Assembly: GCF_002159625.1 (NCBI RefSeq)
Contig: NZ_NFIZ01000007.1
Coordinates: 57,931-121,930 of the forward strand
Direction of reading: 5' to 3'
Origin: Olsenella sp. An285
GTDB lineage: Bacteria; Actinomycetota; Coriobacteriia; Coriobacteriales; Atopobiaceae
Length of the DNA: 64,000 bases
Shown here: positions 25,606-35,013 of the stretch, in pieces
Position numbering within the stretch: position 1 is the stretch's first letter
Layout: each line of letters begins with the position of its first letter
Notes under the pieces: model-generated
What the model saw: the letters and a program-made list of their open reading frames with translations, nothing else
Told to the model about the DNA's origin: nothing
Databases searched by the model: none
Made by a program: the position numbers and the translations under genes

Positions 25606-27417
25606 CTAGAAGAAATTCACCTGGCTGTACTCAAACTCGTAGACCGTAGAACCAATATCAACGTTATCGTAGACCCACTTAGCATTGGCGTTCAGAAGGC
25701 CGCAGCAGCCGCGGTTACCCTTGCCGGGAGCGTGGTCGGCAGCCCAGCCGGTTCCGTGAATTGCTGCACAGTCCTCGTACCCGCTGCCGTACGGAGAGTC
25801 AACCCAGCGCTCGTGGTTCTGGCTCCACTCGGAGCGGATGCCCCAGATATAGTCAGTTGACCAGGCGTTGGGACCGTTGCCGTTCTGGAACCAGTCGTAG
25901 GTCTCGCTGTACCAGTTGCTCTCGCGCTTGTGGAGAACCTCCCACTTGCCCGAGTAGGTTGCGGTGGCCCCGACGCAGTTCCAGGTCTTCTCGACCTGCC
26001 AGCCGCCATCGCCCCTGTGAAGGACGACGACGCGGAACAGCTCGTTGTCAAATGTGACGAACCAGTCGGTCTTGCTGCCCTCGCGCTCCGCAAGGCGAAC
26101 GAGGGCATTCAGGTAGTCGTGGTCGTTTCCCCAGGTGACGGTTCCGATCGTGGCGTCCGGAACGCGCTGGGCAATCGCATGCACGAGCGTGAGCTTGGCG
26201 TCGTTGTCTGCCTCGTATCTTCCGCCCTCTGCGGTGATGGTGCAGTTCCTTGCGAGATACCCCTGGTCCGAGAGGCCGAAGTACAGGTCGCCGTCAAACT
26301 CGAACAGGCCGGTCCTTGCATAGAGGTGCCCGTCCTCTGCGCGGACGAGGTAGTAACGCTGAAGAACGCCGTCAAAGGCGTCGGTCACGAGCATGCCCTC
26401 GGACTGGGCGAGGCTGTCCGCCAGCCTGCCGGAGCCGTCCGCAAGGAGCACGCCGTTTGAGGTGGAGAGCTTGCCGCGCAGCACGCTGCCGTCGTCCCCG
26501 GCGTAGCGCCATGCCCCGGAGGCCTCGAAGAAGCCCGTCTGGGCATAGAGATGGCCGTTGACCCGCTTGAAGTAGTAGAGCGTCTCCCTGCCGTTCAGCG
26601 CGGAGGTTGTCGAGAAGCCCTCGGAGCACACACCCTCGGCGAGAAGACCGTCGTTGTTGGCAATAAGAAGGCCGTGCTCGGTCCTGACGCTCCCACGCAG
26701 CACGTAGCCGGCATCGGTGGTGTAGTGGGCCCACCCCTCATCGGAGAAGCCCGGCTCACAGGCATGGCTGTCCGGGTCGACCCAGTAACGCTGGAGCCCG
26801 TGGCCATAGGAGTCGGCGACGACCCAGCCCGTCCCCGCGAGAAGACCGTCGTTGTTGGCAAGGTAGACGTAACCGGTCGAGGGGTCGGTCCATGCGCCGC
26901 GGGCGACGTAGCCCTCGTCCATGGTGTAGTGGTCCCAGCCATCAGAGGAGTATCCGGGAATCGCAGCGTGGACGTCCTCGTCTATCCAGTAGCGCTGGAG
27001 CGCGCCGTTGGTGTAGGCGCCGGTGACGACCCATCCGGCGCTCTCGAGGCGACCGTCGTTGTTGGCGAAGTAGATGTAGCCGGTCGAGGGGTCGACCCAC
27101 CTCCCCCTCACCACGGGCCCATCCGGGGTGGCGTAGGCATAGTAGTCGCTCGTCCCCTCGACGACGTGCAGGAGCTTGCCCCTTGCAATGCTTCCGTCCG
27201 GATTGATCCAGTAGCGCTGCAGGACGCCGCCGGTGTACTCCCCGGTGACGAGCCAGTGGCCCTCGGAGACGGGAGTCTCGGAGGCGAGAGCCGCCGCCTG
27301 GGCGGAGCCCTCCGCAAGGGAGACAACGGGAACCCCGGTGAGCGCGGCGGCAATGCCGAGCGCGCACGCGAGGCCGGCGGTCACAGCGAGGGGCCTTCTG
27401 TTCCTGGACGATTTCAT
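25606..27417 (-). CDS. Repeat-rich wall protein with an atypical L,D-transpeptidase-like C-terminus
   Basis: 603 residues from ATG 27417 with GAAGGGAACC upstream. Signal peptide (PLAVTAGLACALGIAAALTG), then aromatic wall-binding repeats to about residue 395 that match those of the next gene in style (LQRYWIDEDVHAAIPGYSSDGWDHYTMDEGYVARG). The C-terminal domain keeps the first YkuD motif, IHGTGW, with His near 554. The usual SHGC motif reads NRGCCGLLNANAKW, so the His before the nucleophile is Arg and the I/V-R after Cys571 is replaced by C-G. The fold is probably retained; activity is uncertain. Paired with the 22808-25591 gene in one transcript. Confidence 0.85.
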   Translation of the reverse strand: MKSSRNRRPLAVTAGLACALGIAAALTGVPVVSLAEGSAQAAALASETPVSEGHWLVTGEYTGGVLQRYWINPDGSIARGKLLHVVEGTSDYYAYATPDGPVVRGRWVDPSTGYIYFANNDGRLESAGWVVTGAYTNGALQRYWIDEDVHAAIPGYSSDGWDHYTMDEGYVARGAWTDPSTGYVYLANNDGLLAGTGWVVADSYGHGLQRYWVDPDSHACEPGFSDEGWAHYTTDAGYVLRGSVRTEHGLLIANNDGLLAEGVCSEGFSTTSALNGRETLYYFKRVNGHLYAQTGFFEASGAWRYAGDDGSVLRGKLSTSNGVLLADGSGRLADSLAQSEGMLVTDAFDGVLQRYYLVRAEDGHLYARTGLFEFDGDLYFGLSDQGYLARNCTITAEGGRYEADNDAKLTLVHAIAQRVPDATIGTVTWGNDHDYLNALVRLAEREGSKTDWFVTFDNELFRVVVLHRGDGGWQVEKTWNCVGATATYSGKWEVLHKRESNWYSETYDWFQNGNGPNAWSTDYIWGIRSEWSQNHERWVDSPYGSGYEDCAAIHGTGWAADHAPGKGNRGCCGLLNANAKWVYDNVDIGSTVYEFEYSQVNFF

Positions 27418-27463
27418 ATCTGTGGTTCCCTTCGTTAGTTGGCGAAGTCGACCTAGCTGGTTC

Positions 27464-27469
27464 ATAATA
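27464..27469 (-). promoter_or_regulatory. Possible -10 box (TATTAT) for the wall-protein pair
   Basis: Minus-strand TATTAT about 46 bases before ATG 27417, in an AT-rich divergent gap (27418-27555). A short inverted repeat AGAGC-N7-GCTCT lies at 27509-27525 near the opposite gene. No consensus -35. Confidence 0.35.
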
Positions 27470-27555
27470 CTATTCCGCTGTATGGATTATTTGGGCAACC
27501 CCCAATTGAGAGCATAACGCGCTCTTATGGACTCTCTGCACAAGGCGGTCTCCAC

Positions 27556-29652
27556 ATGTGGTCTGACTTCTATGTCTCTGCGGTCGTTCTCGCCGCCATC
27601 CTCCTGGCTCCCGGCTACCTCGCCCTTCGTGCCGTTGGCATGGCGCGCCCCACGTCCGCCTGCTGCGCCCCCATCGTGAGCATCACGCTCCTGAGCGTCC
27701 TGGGGCAGCTGCTCGCGTTTGCGGGAATCCCCTCTTCTCCCTTGGTGCTCCTGGCACCGCTCGTCGCCGCCCTCGCCGTCGCCGCCCTCGTTGCTCGTCG
27801 TCACGTGACGCAGCTCGCGCCGTCCCGCGTCAGCGCCTGGGTCCTGCTCGTCTTCCTGCTCGTGGGGATGGCCTTCTCCCATAGCCTCTTCTCGACCCGC
27901 CTCGATGACGCGACCCAGCTCTTTCAGGCCTATGACCTCACGCACCACCTGAACACGCTCGAGGCGATGGCGGAATCGGGCAAGTTCACGTCATTCGGCG
28001 TGAGCCCGTACCTCACGGCGGCAGACGAGGCCATCGCCCCCGTGGACTACTCCACCTTCTATCCGTCCGCCTACCACGTGGTCTGCGCGCTCGCCATGCA
28101 GATCACCGGGGTGACCGCCCCCGTCATCATCAACTCGTCCATGTTCGTCTACACGGGCATCGTCTTCCCGCTCGCCATGGCGGCGTTTCTCGGCTCCATT
28201 TTTCCCGACAGCCGCCGCACCGTTCTCTTTGGCGCGATCGCCTCGGTGTCCTTCGTCGCGTTCCCGTGGCTCCTCCTGGCGTTTGGACCCGTGTTCCCCA
28301 ACATCGCCGGATTTGCGTGCATGCCCGCGGCGATGACGTTCTTCGTCGAGCTAATTGGGCCGGACGCCACCCACTCCGGGCGAGCAAGGCTCGCCGTCGT
28401 GCTCGTGGCCACGGTGGCGGGCATGGCGCTGCTGCACCCCAACACGGTCTTCACCTGCGTGGTCATTCTCGCGCCCTATGCCGTGACGCGCATCTGGAAC
28501 GCCAGGGTCCTAACGGGCAGGGGAAAGTTCGAGCGCGCGGGCGCATGCCTCGCCTTCGTCGTGTTCTGCCTCGCGGTGTGGCTCGTCTGCTACAAGCTCC
28601 CCCTCCTCCAGGACATCGTCACGCACCAGTGGGACTCCTTCGCGCGCCCCTGGCAGGAGGTTGTGAACATCCTCACGCAGACCTACTCCCTCGGCTTCTT
28701 CTCCGAGGTTGCCGCGCAGTTCGCGCTCGGCGCCCTTGTCATCGTTGGCGCCGTGAGCGCCCTCTACGTGCCCGGCAGGCGCTGGATCACCGTCTCCTAC
28801 GCCCTCGCCTGCGTCATCTGCTTCATGGGCGCAACAAGAAACGACGAGCTCCAGCACCTCTTTGCGGGCTTCTGGTACACCGACCCCATGCGACTCGGCG
28901 CCATGGCGAGCATCGCCGCCATGGCGCTCGCCGCGATGGGGCTCAACTGGGTCTACGAGACCGCGGTCGGCGCGCTGAGGGGATACAACGAGAAGCGTGG
29001 GCGAAGGACCCACCCGGCCATCGTGGCGGCGGTGGTCTCCTGCGGGTTCGCGCTCGTCAACTTCATGCCCGAGTTCAACCTCCCGGGCCTGCACTACGAG
29101 TACAAGGAGAGCGAGATTGCGTTCAACCGCATCGTCAAGGACTCGCGGGACTGGGCAAAGAGCGTCCACACCACCTTTGGAGACTATCGGGACGTCATCG
29201 TTGACGTGTACACCTACGACACCCCGCTCGACTCCGGCGAGGAGATCTTCCTCGGGAAGGTCAAGGAGCTCGTCGGTGGTGACGCCCTCGTCCTGAACGA
29301 CCCCATGGACGGGAGCTTCCTGGCGTACGGCTACAACGGGCTGCGCGTCTACAACAGGAACTTCACCGGCTACGGCGGGTCGAGGGAGACGGCCGAGAGC
29401 GAGGTCATCCGCACGCGTCTCTGTGACATAGCGACGGACGACGAGGTGCTCGAGGCGGTCGAGTCGGTGGGCGCCCGCTACGTTATCGTGATGCGACAGG
29501 ACGAGTCCGAGTACTCCCTCATCAACCAGCGCGGAGACTACAAGCCGGAGCTCTTCTCGGGAATCTCCTCCATAGGGCCGGACACCCCCGGGTTCACCCG
29601 CGTGCTTCGCTACGGGACGATGTCCCTCTACCGCATCGACTCAATAGACTAG
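27556..29652 (+). CDS. Large polytopic membrane protein, GT-C-like (DUF6541-like)
   Basis: 698 residues with about twelve hydrophobic helices and an extracytoplasmic C-terminal domain of about 190 residues. An acidic loop (TRLDDATQLFQAYDLTHHL) follows the first group of helices, in the position where GT-C enzymes keep their catalytic Asp. The C-terminal part (SRDWAKSVHTTFGDYRDVIVDV, RYVIVMRQDESEYS) resembles the periplasmic parts of arabinosyl/mannosyltransferase-like actinobacterial proteins. I think it belongs to DUF6541, but that is recall, not a search. The neighbours encode polyprenyl-type GT2 and YfhO proteins, so a role in adding sugars outside the membrane is plausible. Its 3' end overlaps the convergent YfhO gene by 59 bp. 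Confidence 0.78.
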   Translation: MWSDFYVSAVVLAAILLAPGYLALRAVGMARPTSACCAPIVSITLLSVLGQLLAFAGIPSSPLVLLAPLVAALAVAALVARRHVTQLAPSRVSAWVLLVFLLVGMAFSHSLFSTRLDDATQLFQAYDLTHHLNTLEAMAESGKFTSFGVSPYLTAADEAIAPVDYSTFYPSAYHVVCALAMQITGVTAPVIINSSMFVYTGIVFPLAMAAFLGSIFPDSRRTVLFGAIASVSFVAFPWLLLAFGPVFPNIAGFACMPAAMTFFVELIGPDATHSGRARLAVVLVATVAGMALLHPNTVFTCVVILAPYAVTRIWNARVLTGRGKFERAGACLAFVVFCLAVWLVCYKLPLLQDIVTHQWDSFARPWQEVVNILTQTYSLGFFSEVAAQFALGALVIVGAVSALYVPGRRWITVSYALACVICFMGATRNDELQHLFAGFWYTDPMRLGAMASIAAMALAAMGLNWVYETAVGALRGYNEKRGRRTHPAIVAAVVSCGFALVNFMPEFNLPGLHYEYKESEIAFNRIVKDSRDWAKSVHTTFGDYRDVIVDVYTYDTPLDSGEEIFLGKVKELVGGDALVLNDPMDGSFLAYGYNGLRVYNRNFTGYGGSRETAESEVIRTRLCDIATDDEVLEAVESVGARYVIVMRQDESEYSLINQRGDYKPELFSGISSIGPDTPGFTRVLRYGTMSLYRIDSID

Positions 29653-32065
29653 CCGCGGCAACCGCACCAACGGAGAGCGCCCCGATACCGAGCGCAGCGC
29701 AGCCCATCTCGAGACCGGGGATGGAGTAGTACGCCTCGATTGTGTGGGAGCCAGCTTCGACGGTAAAGCCGATGAGACCCAGGTCGACCCGGTACGTGTC
29801 GACCTCCCTCCCGTCAACGAGGACGTGCCATCCCGCGGTGTGGGGAATGGAGAGGCATGCGACCGAACCCTCGCTCACCTCGAAGGTGCCGGTCACGACC
29901 TGGCCGGCCTCGAGGGTAAGGTTGGCGACGATGGTATCGTTATTCGAGGATGAGACGAGGCCAGTAGCGACCTCGTCGGGAACGACCACGCCCCCTTCGA
30001 TCACCGCCCGGCGCTCCTCGGCGGTGTCAAGGGAGCGAACCTCGCCCTCCCCCACGACGCTGGCGCTTCCGGAGAGAATCCCCCGCGCGGAGTTATTTCT
30101 GTAGACGTTTATGTCCCCAAAGGTGGCAAGGAGCTCGTATGGCTCGGGCTGGTGCTCCCTGGAGAGAAGGTAGCGCACGCCAAGGAGCGAGGCGAGCGAG
30201 CGCGGGTCGTCGGACTCCAGGTAGCTGATGCTGGAGCCGCCGGAGCCGACGGAGCTGGGCCAGAAGAGCTTGAAGAGCTCCCCCACCTCGCCGTCAAGGG
30301 TCGAGTTGTACGAGGAGACGCCAAGATACCCCTGGACGAGGGCGTCGTTGTAGAGGCCCCAGTCACAGTAGGTCTTCTCGACTCTGTAGAGAGAGTCATC
30401 CTGTTGGGCAATCCACGCGAGGGCGTCCTCGGTGTCTCCCGAGTACTTGAGCGTGGCACCCGGAAAGTCGTCAACCGTGCAGACGACGCGGTTGTTCGTC
30501 ACGAAGAAGCCGTCAGCGAGCACCGCCGCCAGGACGAGCGATGCAACGCCGAGAAGGGGCACATCCCAGCGCCGCGCGCGTGAGAGGGCCGCCAAAAGGC
30601 CGGACCCGACGAGCACGAAACCAAGAAGTGCCACGCAGAGCGCCATTCCGTCGACCGTGTTGGCAGCGGACCAGACCAGCGACGCAATGGTAGCTGCAAT
30701 GCCGACGACGAGCGGCGCAAGAGCGACTCGCCCCGCCTGGACCCGGCGCTCCCACGCAATCGCGAGCGCGATGCAGACGGGAACCGCAAGCGCGAAGGAG
30801 CTCCTGAACCTAGGGGCCACGAAGATGTTGAGCAGAGCGGGCAGGAAGCTGTTCACACAGTAGAGGAGCACGAGAACCGCCGCGATCCCGATGAGCACCC
30901 GGTCCCTCCGGGAGGCCTCGGTCCACACCCAGTGAGCAAACTGGAGCAGCAGAACGATCGAGAGCCCGCCGAAGCCCATGCAGACAAATTCGTAGACATT
31001 GGCCTGGGGAAAGGACTCAGTGAGCGTCAGCATGCCGTCCGGGATGGCGTCCCCGCTCGTGATGAGCCCGCTGCCGAGGAAGCGACTGACGAGCAGGGGA
31101 ATCCAGTCGAGCGGAACGAACTCGGTCGCGAACTCAGCGGCTCGGGACAGAAGCGACCCCTGAGATGCCGCCGAGGTGCGAGATGTCTCTCCAAAGAGGT
31201 AGAGGGCATAGGGAACCAGCGTGACGCAGGCCATGAGGCACCCGCAAAGCACGGGGGCGAAGAGCCTCAAGGTGCGACGGCCCACGAACCCCAGGACCCC
31301 CCTCTCGGGGGCGAGATGGAAGAGCCTGAGGAGCATGTAGATCGCGGCACAGCCCATAATCATGAAGCCGCAATAGGGGCTCCAGCCCAGACACACCGCC
31401 GTCACCGCTGCAACGGCCGCAAAGCGCCCGGGGGTCCAACGCGCCGCGAGGCGCTCCAGCAGCAGGAGCACGAGAGCAAAGAGGGCGCACATCCCACCGA
31501 GCCAGTAGTGCTGCCCCCAGAGAAGCGTGTAGCCACAAAACGCGTAGCACGCCGAGCCCATGATGCGCGCAAGCGGGGTCTCGCAGAAGCGCGTGAGCAG
31601 CCGCTGGAACAGAAGCCCCGCAAGGGCGATCTTGAGGGCCTGGACCAGCACGAGCACGAGGGGGAGGCTCTCGTTTCCAAGAAGGAGCCCCAATGGAACG
31701 AGCACGACGTTAAAGGGGTCGAGAATCCAGGACTGATAGCTCAGGACGCTCGCGCCGAGCCCGTAGCCGAAGTTCCAGGTGCCGAACGTGCCATCGCGAA
31801 TGGAGTCGAGCAGGTCGATGTAAAAGGGGACATACAGGTCGACGGTATCCAGCCCGGTGTCACGATAGGCAAAGAGAGTGATTCCCAAGAGGAACGAGCC
31901 GTAGATGGTGACAAAGCCGATTCCCAAAACGAGGAGAAGGGTCCCCGACTCCAGGGCCCCGACGCAAGGCGAGGGAGTGGTGAGTCGGTCGAGTTTCCTG
32001 CGGACAAAGAGGAGCAGGAGCAGCGCGGCGACGGCGCACGGCACGAGATAAAGGTAGCGGGTCAC
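29594..32065 (-). CDS. YfhO-family membrane protein, GT-C-like
   Basis: About 823 residues. I prefer GTG 32065, which follows TTGGGAGTGAAC; the longer GTG 32086 would leave almost no leader after the TATAGT at 32102-32107. It has about 13 transmembrane segments, the loop ITLFAYRDTGLDTVDLYVPF with the family's acidic residues, FNFGYGLG-like WNFGYGLGASVLSYQSWILDP, and a long external C-terminal domain ending in one helix (MGCAALGIGALSVGAVAAASLL). YfhO in Gram-positives glycosylates lipoteichoic acid from a lipid-linked sugar donor. With GT2 genes alongside, the same kind of job is likely. Confidence 0.85.
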   Translation of the reverse strand: MTRYLYLVPCAVAALLLLLFVRRKLDRLTTPSPCVGALESGTLLLVLGIGFVTIYGSFLLGITLFAYRDTGLDTVDLYVPFYIDLLDSIRDGTFGTWNFGYGLGASVLSYQSWILDPFNVVLVPLGLLLGNESLPLVLVLVQALKIALAGLLFQRLLTRFCETPLARIMGSACYAFCGYTLLWGQHYWLGGMCALFALVLLLLERLAARWTPGRFAAVAAVTAVCLGWSPYCGFMIMGCAAIYMLLRLFHLAPERGVLGFVGRRTLRLFAPVLCGCLMACVTLVPYALYLFGETSRTSAASQGSLLSRAAEFATEFVPLDWIPLLVSRFLGSGLITSGDAIPDGMLTLTESFPQANVYEFVCMGFGGLSIVLLLQFAHWVWTEASRRDRVLIGIAAVLVLLYCVNSFLPALLNIFVAPRFRSSFALAVPVCIALAIAWERRVQAGRVALAPLVVGIAATIASLVWSAANTVDGMALCVALLGFVLVGSGLLAALSRARRWDVPLLGVASLVLAAVLADGFFVTNNRVVCTVDDFPGATLKYSGDTEDALAWIAQQDDSLYRVEKTYCDWGLYNDALVQGYLGVSSYNSTLDGEVGELFKLFWPSSVGSGGSSISYLESDDPRSLASLLGVRYLLSREHQPEPYELLATFGDINVYRNNSARGILSGSASVVGEGEVRSLDTAEERRAVIEGGVVVPDEVATGLVSSSNNDTIVANLTLEAGQVVTGTFEVSEGSVACLSIPHTAGWHVLVDGREVDTYRVDLGLIGFTVEAGSHTIEAYYSIPGLEMGCAALGIGALSVGAVAAASLLSRCGRGTSSRSEARG

Positions 32066-32143
32066 GTTCACTCCCAAGCGTCTCACACGGTCTCAGCAAC
32101 CACTATAGCGCCCTATGGGCCACAAAAGCCTCGCTCCGATGCC

Positions 32144-32152
32144 TGCTATACT
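32144..32152 (+). promoter_or_regulatory. Extended -10 promoter (TGCTATACT) of the GT2-DUF2304 operon
   Basis: TG-n-TATACT about 40 bases before ATG 32193. A minus-strand TATAGT at 32102-32107 serves the divergent YfhO gene, so the 127-bp gap appears to hold both promoters. Confidence 0.55.
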
Positions 32153-32192
32153 CTGTCCTTAGTTAAAACGTACGTATCCTAGGAGCAAGACG

Positions 32193-32876
32193 ATGAGAGT
32201 TCTCGCCGTCATACCCGCCTACAACGAGGAGGAGTGTCTCGCCGACACGGTCGACGAACTCTCTCGCACCTGCCCCGACGTCGACTACCTCGTGGTGAAC
32301 GACGGCTCGAAGGACGGGACCCAGTCGGTGATAGACCGCGAGCACATGAGGGCGGTCTCCCTTCCTGTCAACACGGGGCTCACCTCCGGGTTTCGCACGG
32401 GGATGAAGTACGCGGCTCGCCACGGATACGACGCGGTGGTGCAGTTTGACGCCGATGGCCAGCACGTTCCGAGCTACATCCCCAAAATGGCGCGCGCCCT
32501 CGAGGACCACGCCGCCGACATCGTCATCGCGTCGCGCTGCCTCGACGGCAGCTACCGGCTCTCAGGTCCACGAGGGCTGGGCTCCCGCCTGATATCCTTC
32601 CTCATCCGCGCCACCACGGGCACCAAAATCACGGACCCCACGAGCGGCATGCGCATGTACGGCCGCAAGATGATCGACCTCTTCGCCCACGGCTTCGACA
32701 TCGCGCCGGAGCCGGACATGCTCGCCTATGTCGCAAGCAGGGGCGGGACCGTCGTCGAGATTCAGACCAAGATGCGCGAGCGCCAGGGCGGCGAGAGCTA
32801 CTTCCATCTTGGCAATGTCATCAAGTACATGAGCAGGACCTGCCTGTCCATCCTCATGTTCCGCTTTCTTCGCTAG
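32193..32876 (+). CDS. GT2 family glycosyltransferase, dolichol-phosphate-mannose-synthase-like
   Basis: 227 residues, ATG behind AGGAGCAAGACG. Compact GT2 domain without membrane spans: RVLAVIPAYNEEECLADTV, VVNDGSKDGT, FDADGQHVPSYIPKM (DxD) and ITDPTSGMRMYGRKM. These features match enzymes that attach a sugar to polyprenyl phosphate. It is followed 9 bp later by a DUF2304 gene, a pairing seen in many surface-glycan loci, where the small membrane protein probably anchors the transferase. Confidence 0.87.
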   Translation: MRVLAVIPAYNEEECLADTVDELSRTCPDVDYLVVNDGSKDGTQSVIDREHMRAVSLPVNTGLTSGFRTGMKYAARHGYDAVVQFDADGQHVPSYIPKMARALEDHAADIVIASRCLDGSYRLSGPRGLGSRLISFLIRATTGTKITDPTSGMRMYGRKMIDLFAHGFDIAPEPDMLAYVASRGGTVVEIQTKMRERQGGESYFHLGNVIKYMSRTCLSILMFRFLR

Positions 32877-32885
32877 GGGGCACGC

Positions 32886-33251
32886 GTGATTCCCTTTCAG
32901 CTTCGTCTCATCCTCGTCGCAGGCGCCCTGCTCGCCGTCTGGATAGTTGCCCGACAGATTCGCAAGAACAAGATGCTCGTTGAGGACGCGATCTTCTGGA
33001 TGGTGACCGCCTTCGTGCTCGTTGTCCTTGCCGTGTTTCCGGGCATCGCCACGTCCCTTGCCCAGCTCCTCGGCTTCATGTCGCCCGCCAACTTCGTCTA
33101 TCTCGTGGTGATAGCGCTCCTCCTCTGGAAGGCGTTCACGAACTCCGCCGAGATCTCCCGCCTCAAGGCAAAGGTTACCGAGCTCGCCCAGGAGATCGCC
33201 CTTGCGCACATGGACGAGAAGGACGGTCGGACGGATCGCGAGAGCAGGTGA
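32886..33251 (+). CDS. DUF2304 small membrane protein
   Basis: 121 residues from GTG 32886, with GGGGG just before. Three hydrophobic segments (LRLILVAGALLAVWIVA, IFWMVTAFVLVVLAVF and FVYLVVIALLLWKAF) and a charged, coiled-coil-like tail (EISRLKAKVTELAQEIA). The length and layout match DUF2304. It sits between two GT2 genes and overlaps the next by 4 bp (GTGA), so translation is coupled. Confidence 0.8.
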   Translation: MIPFQLRLILVAGALLAVWIVARQIRKNKMLVEDAIFWMVTAFVLVVLAVFPGIATSLAQLLGFMSPANFVYLVVIALLLWKAFTNSAEISRLKAKVTELAQEIALAHMDEKDGRTDRESR

Positions 33252-34051
33252 GAGCGCACGTGTTCGGACCGCAGGACCATACCTTCGCCGTCTGCGCCTA
33301 CAAGGAGAGCCCGTATCTCGCCAGCTGCGTGGAGTCGCTCATGGCGCAGACTGTGCGGACCAACGTGATCATGGCCACGTCCACGCCCAACGCATCGATC
33401 GAGTGCGTGGCGCGCGAGTACGGTCTGCCCCTCTATGAGAGCGGAAGGCCCTCGGGAATCTGCGCGGACTGGAACCATGCCGTGAGCCGGGCCTCCACGC
33501 CCCTCGTCACCATCGCGCACCAGGACGACACCTACGAGCCCGCCTACGCCGAGCGCATGCTCGAGGGCATGGGCCGCGCGAGAAGGCCGCTCATCTTCTT
33601 CACCAACTACGGCGAGCTGAGAGACGGCGCCGCCGTTGACGACAACAGGCTCCTCCGCGTGAAGCGCCTCCTGCTGAGGCCGATGGAGCGCCGCGGCTCA
33701 TCGGACAGCGAGCGCGTGAAGAGGGGGATACTCTCCATGGGCTCCTCCATCTGCTGTCCCTCCGTCACCCTCAACGTCCCGGCACTCCCCTCGCCCCCCT
33801 TTCAGTCCAAGATGAAGAGCAACCTCGACTGGGACACCTGGGAGCGCTACTCGCACATCGACGGCGAGTTCGTCTATGACCCCGACATTCTCATGCACCA
33901 CCGCATTCACGCCGGATCGGAGACGTCTGCCCTCATCCACGACAACACGCGCACCGCAGAGGATCTCGAGATGCTCGAGCGCTTCTGGCCCGCCCCCGTG
34001 GCGCGCCTCATCAACGTGGCGTACTCCCTCGGCCAGAGGAGCAACGGCTAG
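33248..34051 (+). CDS. GT2-like glycosyltransferase
   Basis: 267 residues from GTG 33248. It begins HTFAVCAYKESPYLASCVESLMAQTV, keeps ICADWNHAVSRASTPLVTIAHQDDTYEP with QDD in the DxD position, and has a C-terminal ILMHHRIHAGSETSALIHDN acceptor-side segment. A plain cytoplasmic GT2, last of a three-gene plus-strand operon. Its stop TAG shares the palindrome CTAG (34048-34051) with the stop of the convergent GT2 gene. Confidence 0.82.
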   Translation: MRAHVFGPQDHTFAVCAYKESPYLASCVESLMAQTVRTNVIMATSTPNASIECVAREYGLPLYESGRPSGICADWNHAVSRASTPLVTIAHQDDTYEPAYAERMLEGMGRARRPLIFFTNYGELRDGAAVDDNRLLRVKRLLLRPMERRGSSDSERVKRGILSMGSSICCPSVTLNVPALPSPPFQSKMKSNLDWDTWERYSHIDGEFVYDPDILMHHRIHAGSETSALIHDNTRTAEDLEMLERFWPAPVARLINVAYSLGQRSNG

Positions 34052-35010
34052 ACGATGGCACGGCCGCGCAGCACGCGGCCGAGGAGCCCGGCGTACCAGC
34101 GCAGGGACGCCGTGGCACACGCGAGCGCACAGTCCTTCTCGGAGAGCGCGTCCCTGAGGACGCTCGTGGCGGACTCGAGCCTGTTTGGTCCGTGCGACCA
34201 CCTGAGGCGCATGCGGTAGAAGGTCATCTTGGCAACTCGCAGAGCCTCGGCGTCACCGTAGCGCTCCGCATAGGCAACGAGCGTGCGACCAAACCCGACC
34301 TCGTTCTCGGCGAAGGCACGGTTCTTCTTGATGGTTGCGGAGTGGCTCGACCCACCCTTCCGTATATGACGGTAGGCGCTCATCTGCTGCTGGATGCAGC
34401 GGACCTTCCCCAGGGTGAGGAACACGAAGGAGTTCCTGCGGTCCCCGGCATACGCCTGGTACTGCCTGAGGTCGAGAAACCTCTGCCTCGCGGAGAGGTA
34501 CTCCTCGCGACGGCACACGACCGTCCCGGTCTGACCGGGCAGGCACCAATAGAAGTACTCGCGAAGGGAGTAGTCCTCGTCCTTGCACTCGGGGTAGCGC
34601 TCGCCGTTAGGCTGAGAGTCCGCACCCACCACCAGACAGTTGGTGTAACAGGCGACGTAGTCCGGATGGGACTCGAGAAAGTCGACCTGCGTCTGAAGCT
34701 TGCCGGGATCGAGGTAGAAGTCGTCCCCCTCCAGCTCGGCGAGGTACCTCCCGCGCGCGCGGGCGTAGAGGTCCTCCCCGTTGCCAACGGCCCCGAGGTT
34801 CTTCTCGCGATAGATGATGGTGAAGCAGTCGGGCAGCTCGGGCTCGAGTCGGCGCAGGACGGCGCGTGTCTCGTCCGTAGAGCCGTCCTCCCCCACGAGC
34901 ACCTCCATGGGAAAGTCGACGCACTGGGCGGCGATGCTCCTCAGGCACTCCTCGATGTAGGGCGCGTGGTTGTAGACGGGAACGACGACCGAGAGCAGGG
35001 GCGCGACCAT
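34048..35010 (-). CDS. GT2 family glycosyltransferase
   Basis: 320 residues. Strong GT2 N-terminus: LLSVVVPVYNHAPYIEECL, VGEDGSTDETR, LAELEGDDFYLDPGKLQ (with EGDDF as the metal motif). Then GQTGTVVCRREEYLSARQRFL and a basic C-terminal helix region. It follows the VioA-like aminotransferase by 3 bp and is third in the flippase-aminotransferase-GT transcript, so it may transfer the Qui4N-type sugar that the aminotransferase makes. Confidence 0.86.
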   Translation of the reverse strand: MVAPLLSVVVPVYNHAPYIEECLRSIAAQCVDFPMEVLVGEDGSTDETRAVLRRLEPELPDCFTIIYREKNLGAVGNGEDLYARARGRYLAELEGDDFYLDPGKLQTQVDFLESHPDYVACYTNCLVVGADSQPNGERYPECKDEDYSLREYFYWCLPGQTGTVVCRREEYLSARQRFLDLRQYQAYAGDRRNSFVFLTLGKVRCIQQQMSAYRHIRKGGSSHSATIKKNRAFAENEVGFGRTLVAYAERYGDAEALRVAKMTFYRMRLRWSHGPNRLESATSVLRDALSEKDCALACATASLRWYAGLLGRVLRGRAIV

Positions 35011-35013
35011 CCG

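Noticed and set aside
22778..25609. 943-residue plus-strand open frame
   Set aside because: Exactly antisense to the L,D-transpeptidase, whose signal peptide, repeats and catalytic motif are unmistakable. Low-complexity Val/Ala/Asp translation.
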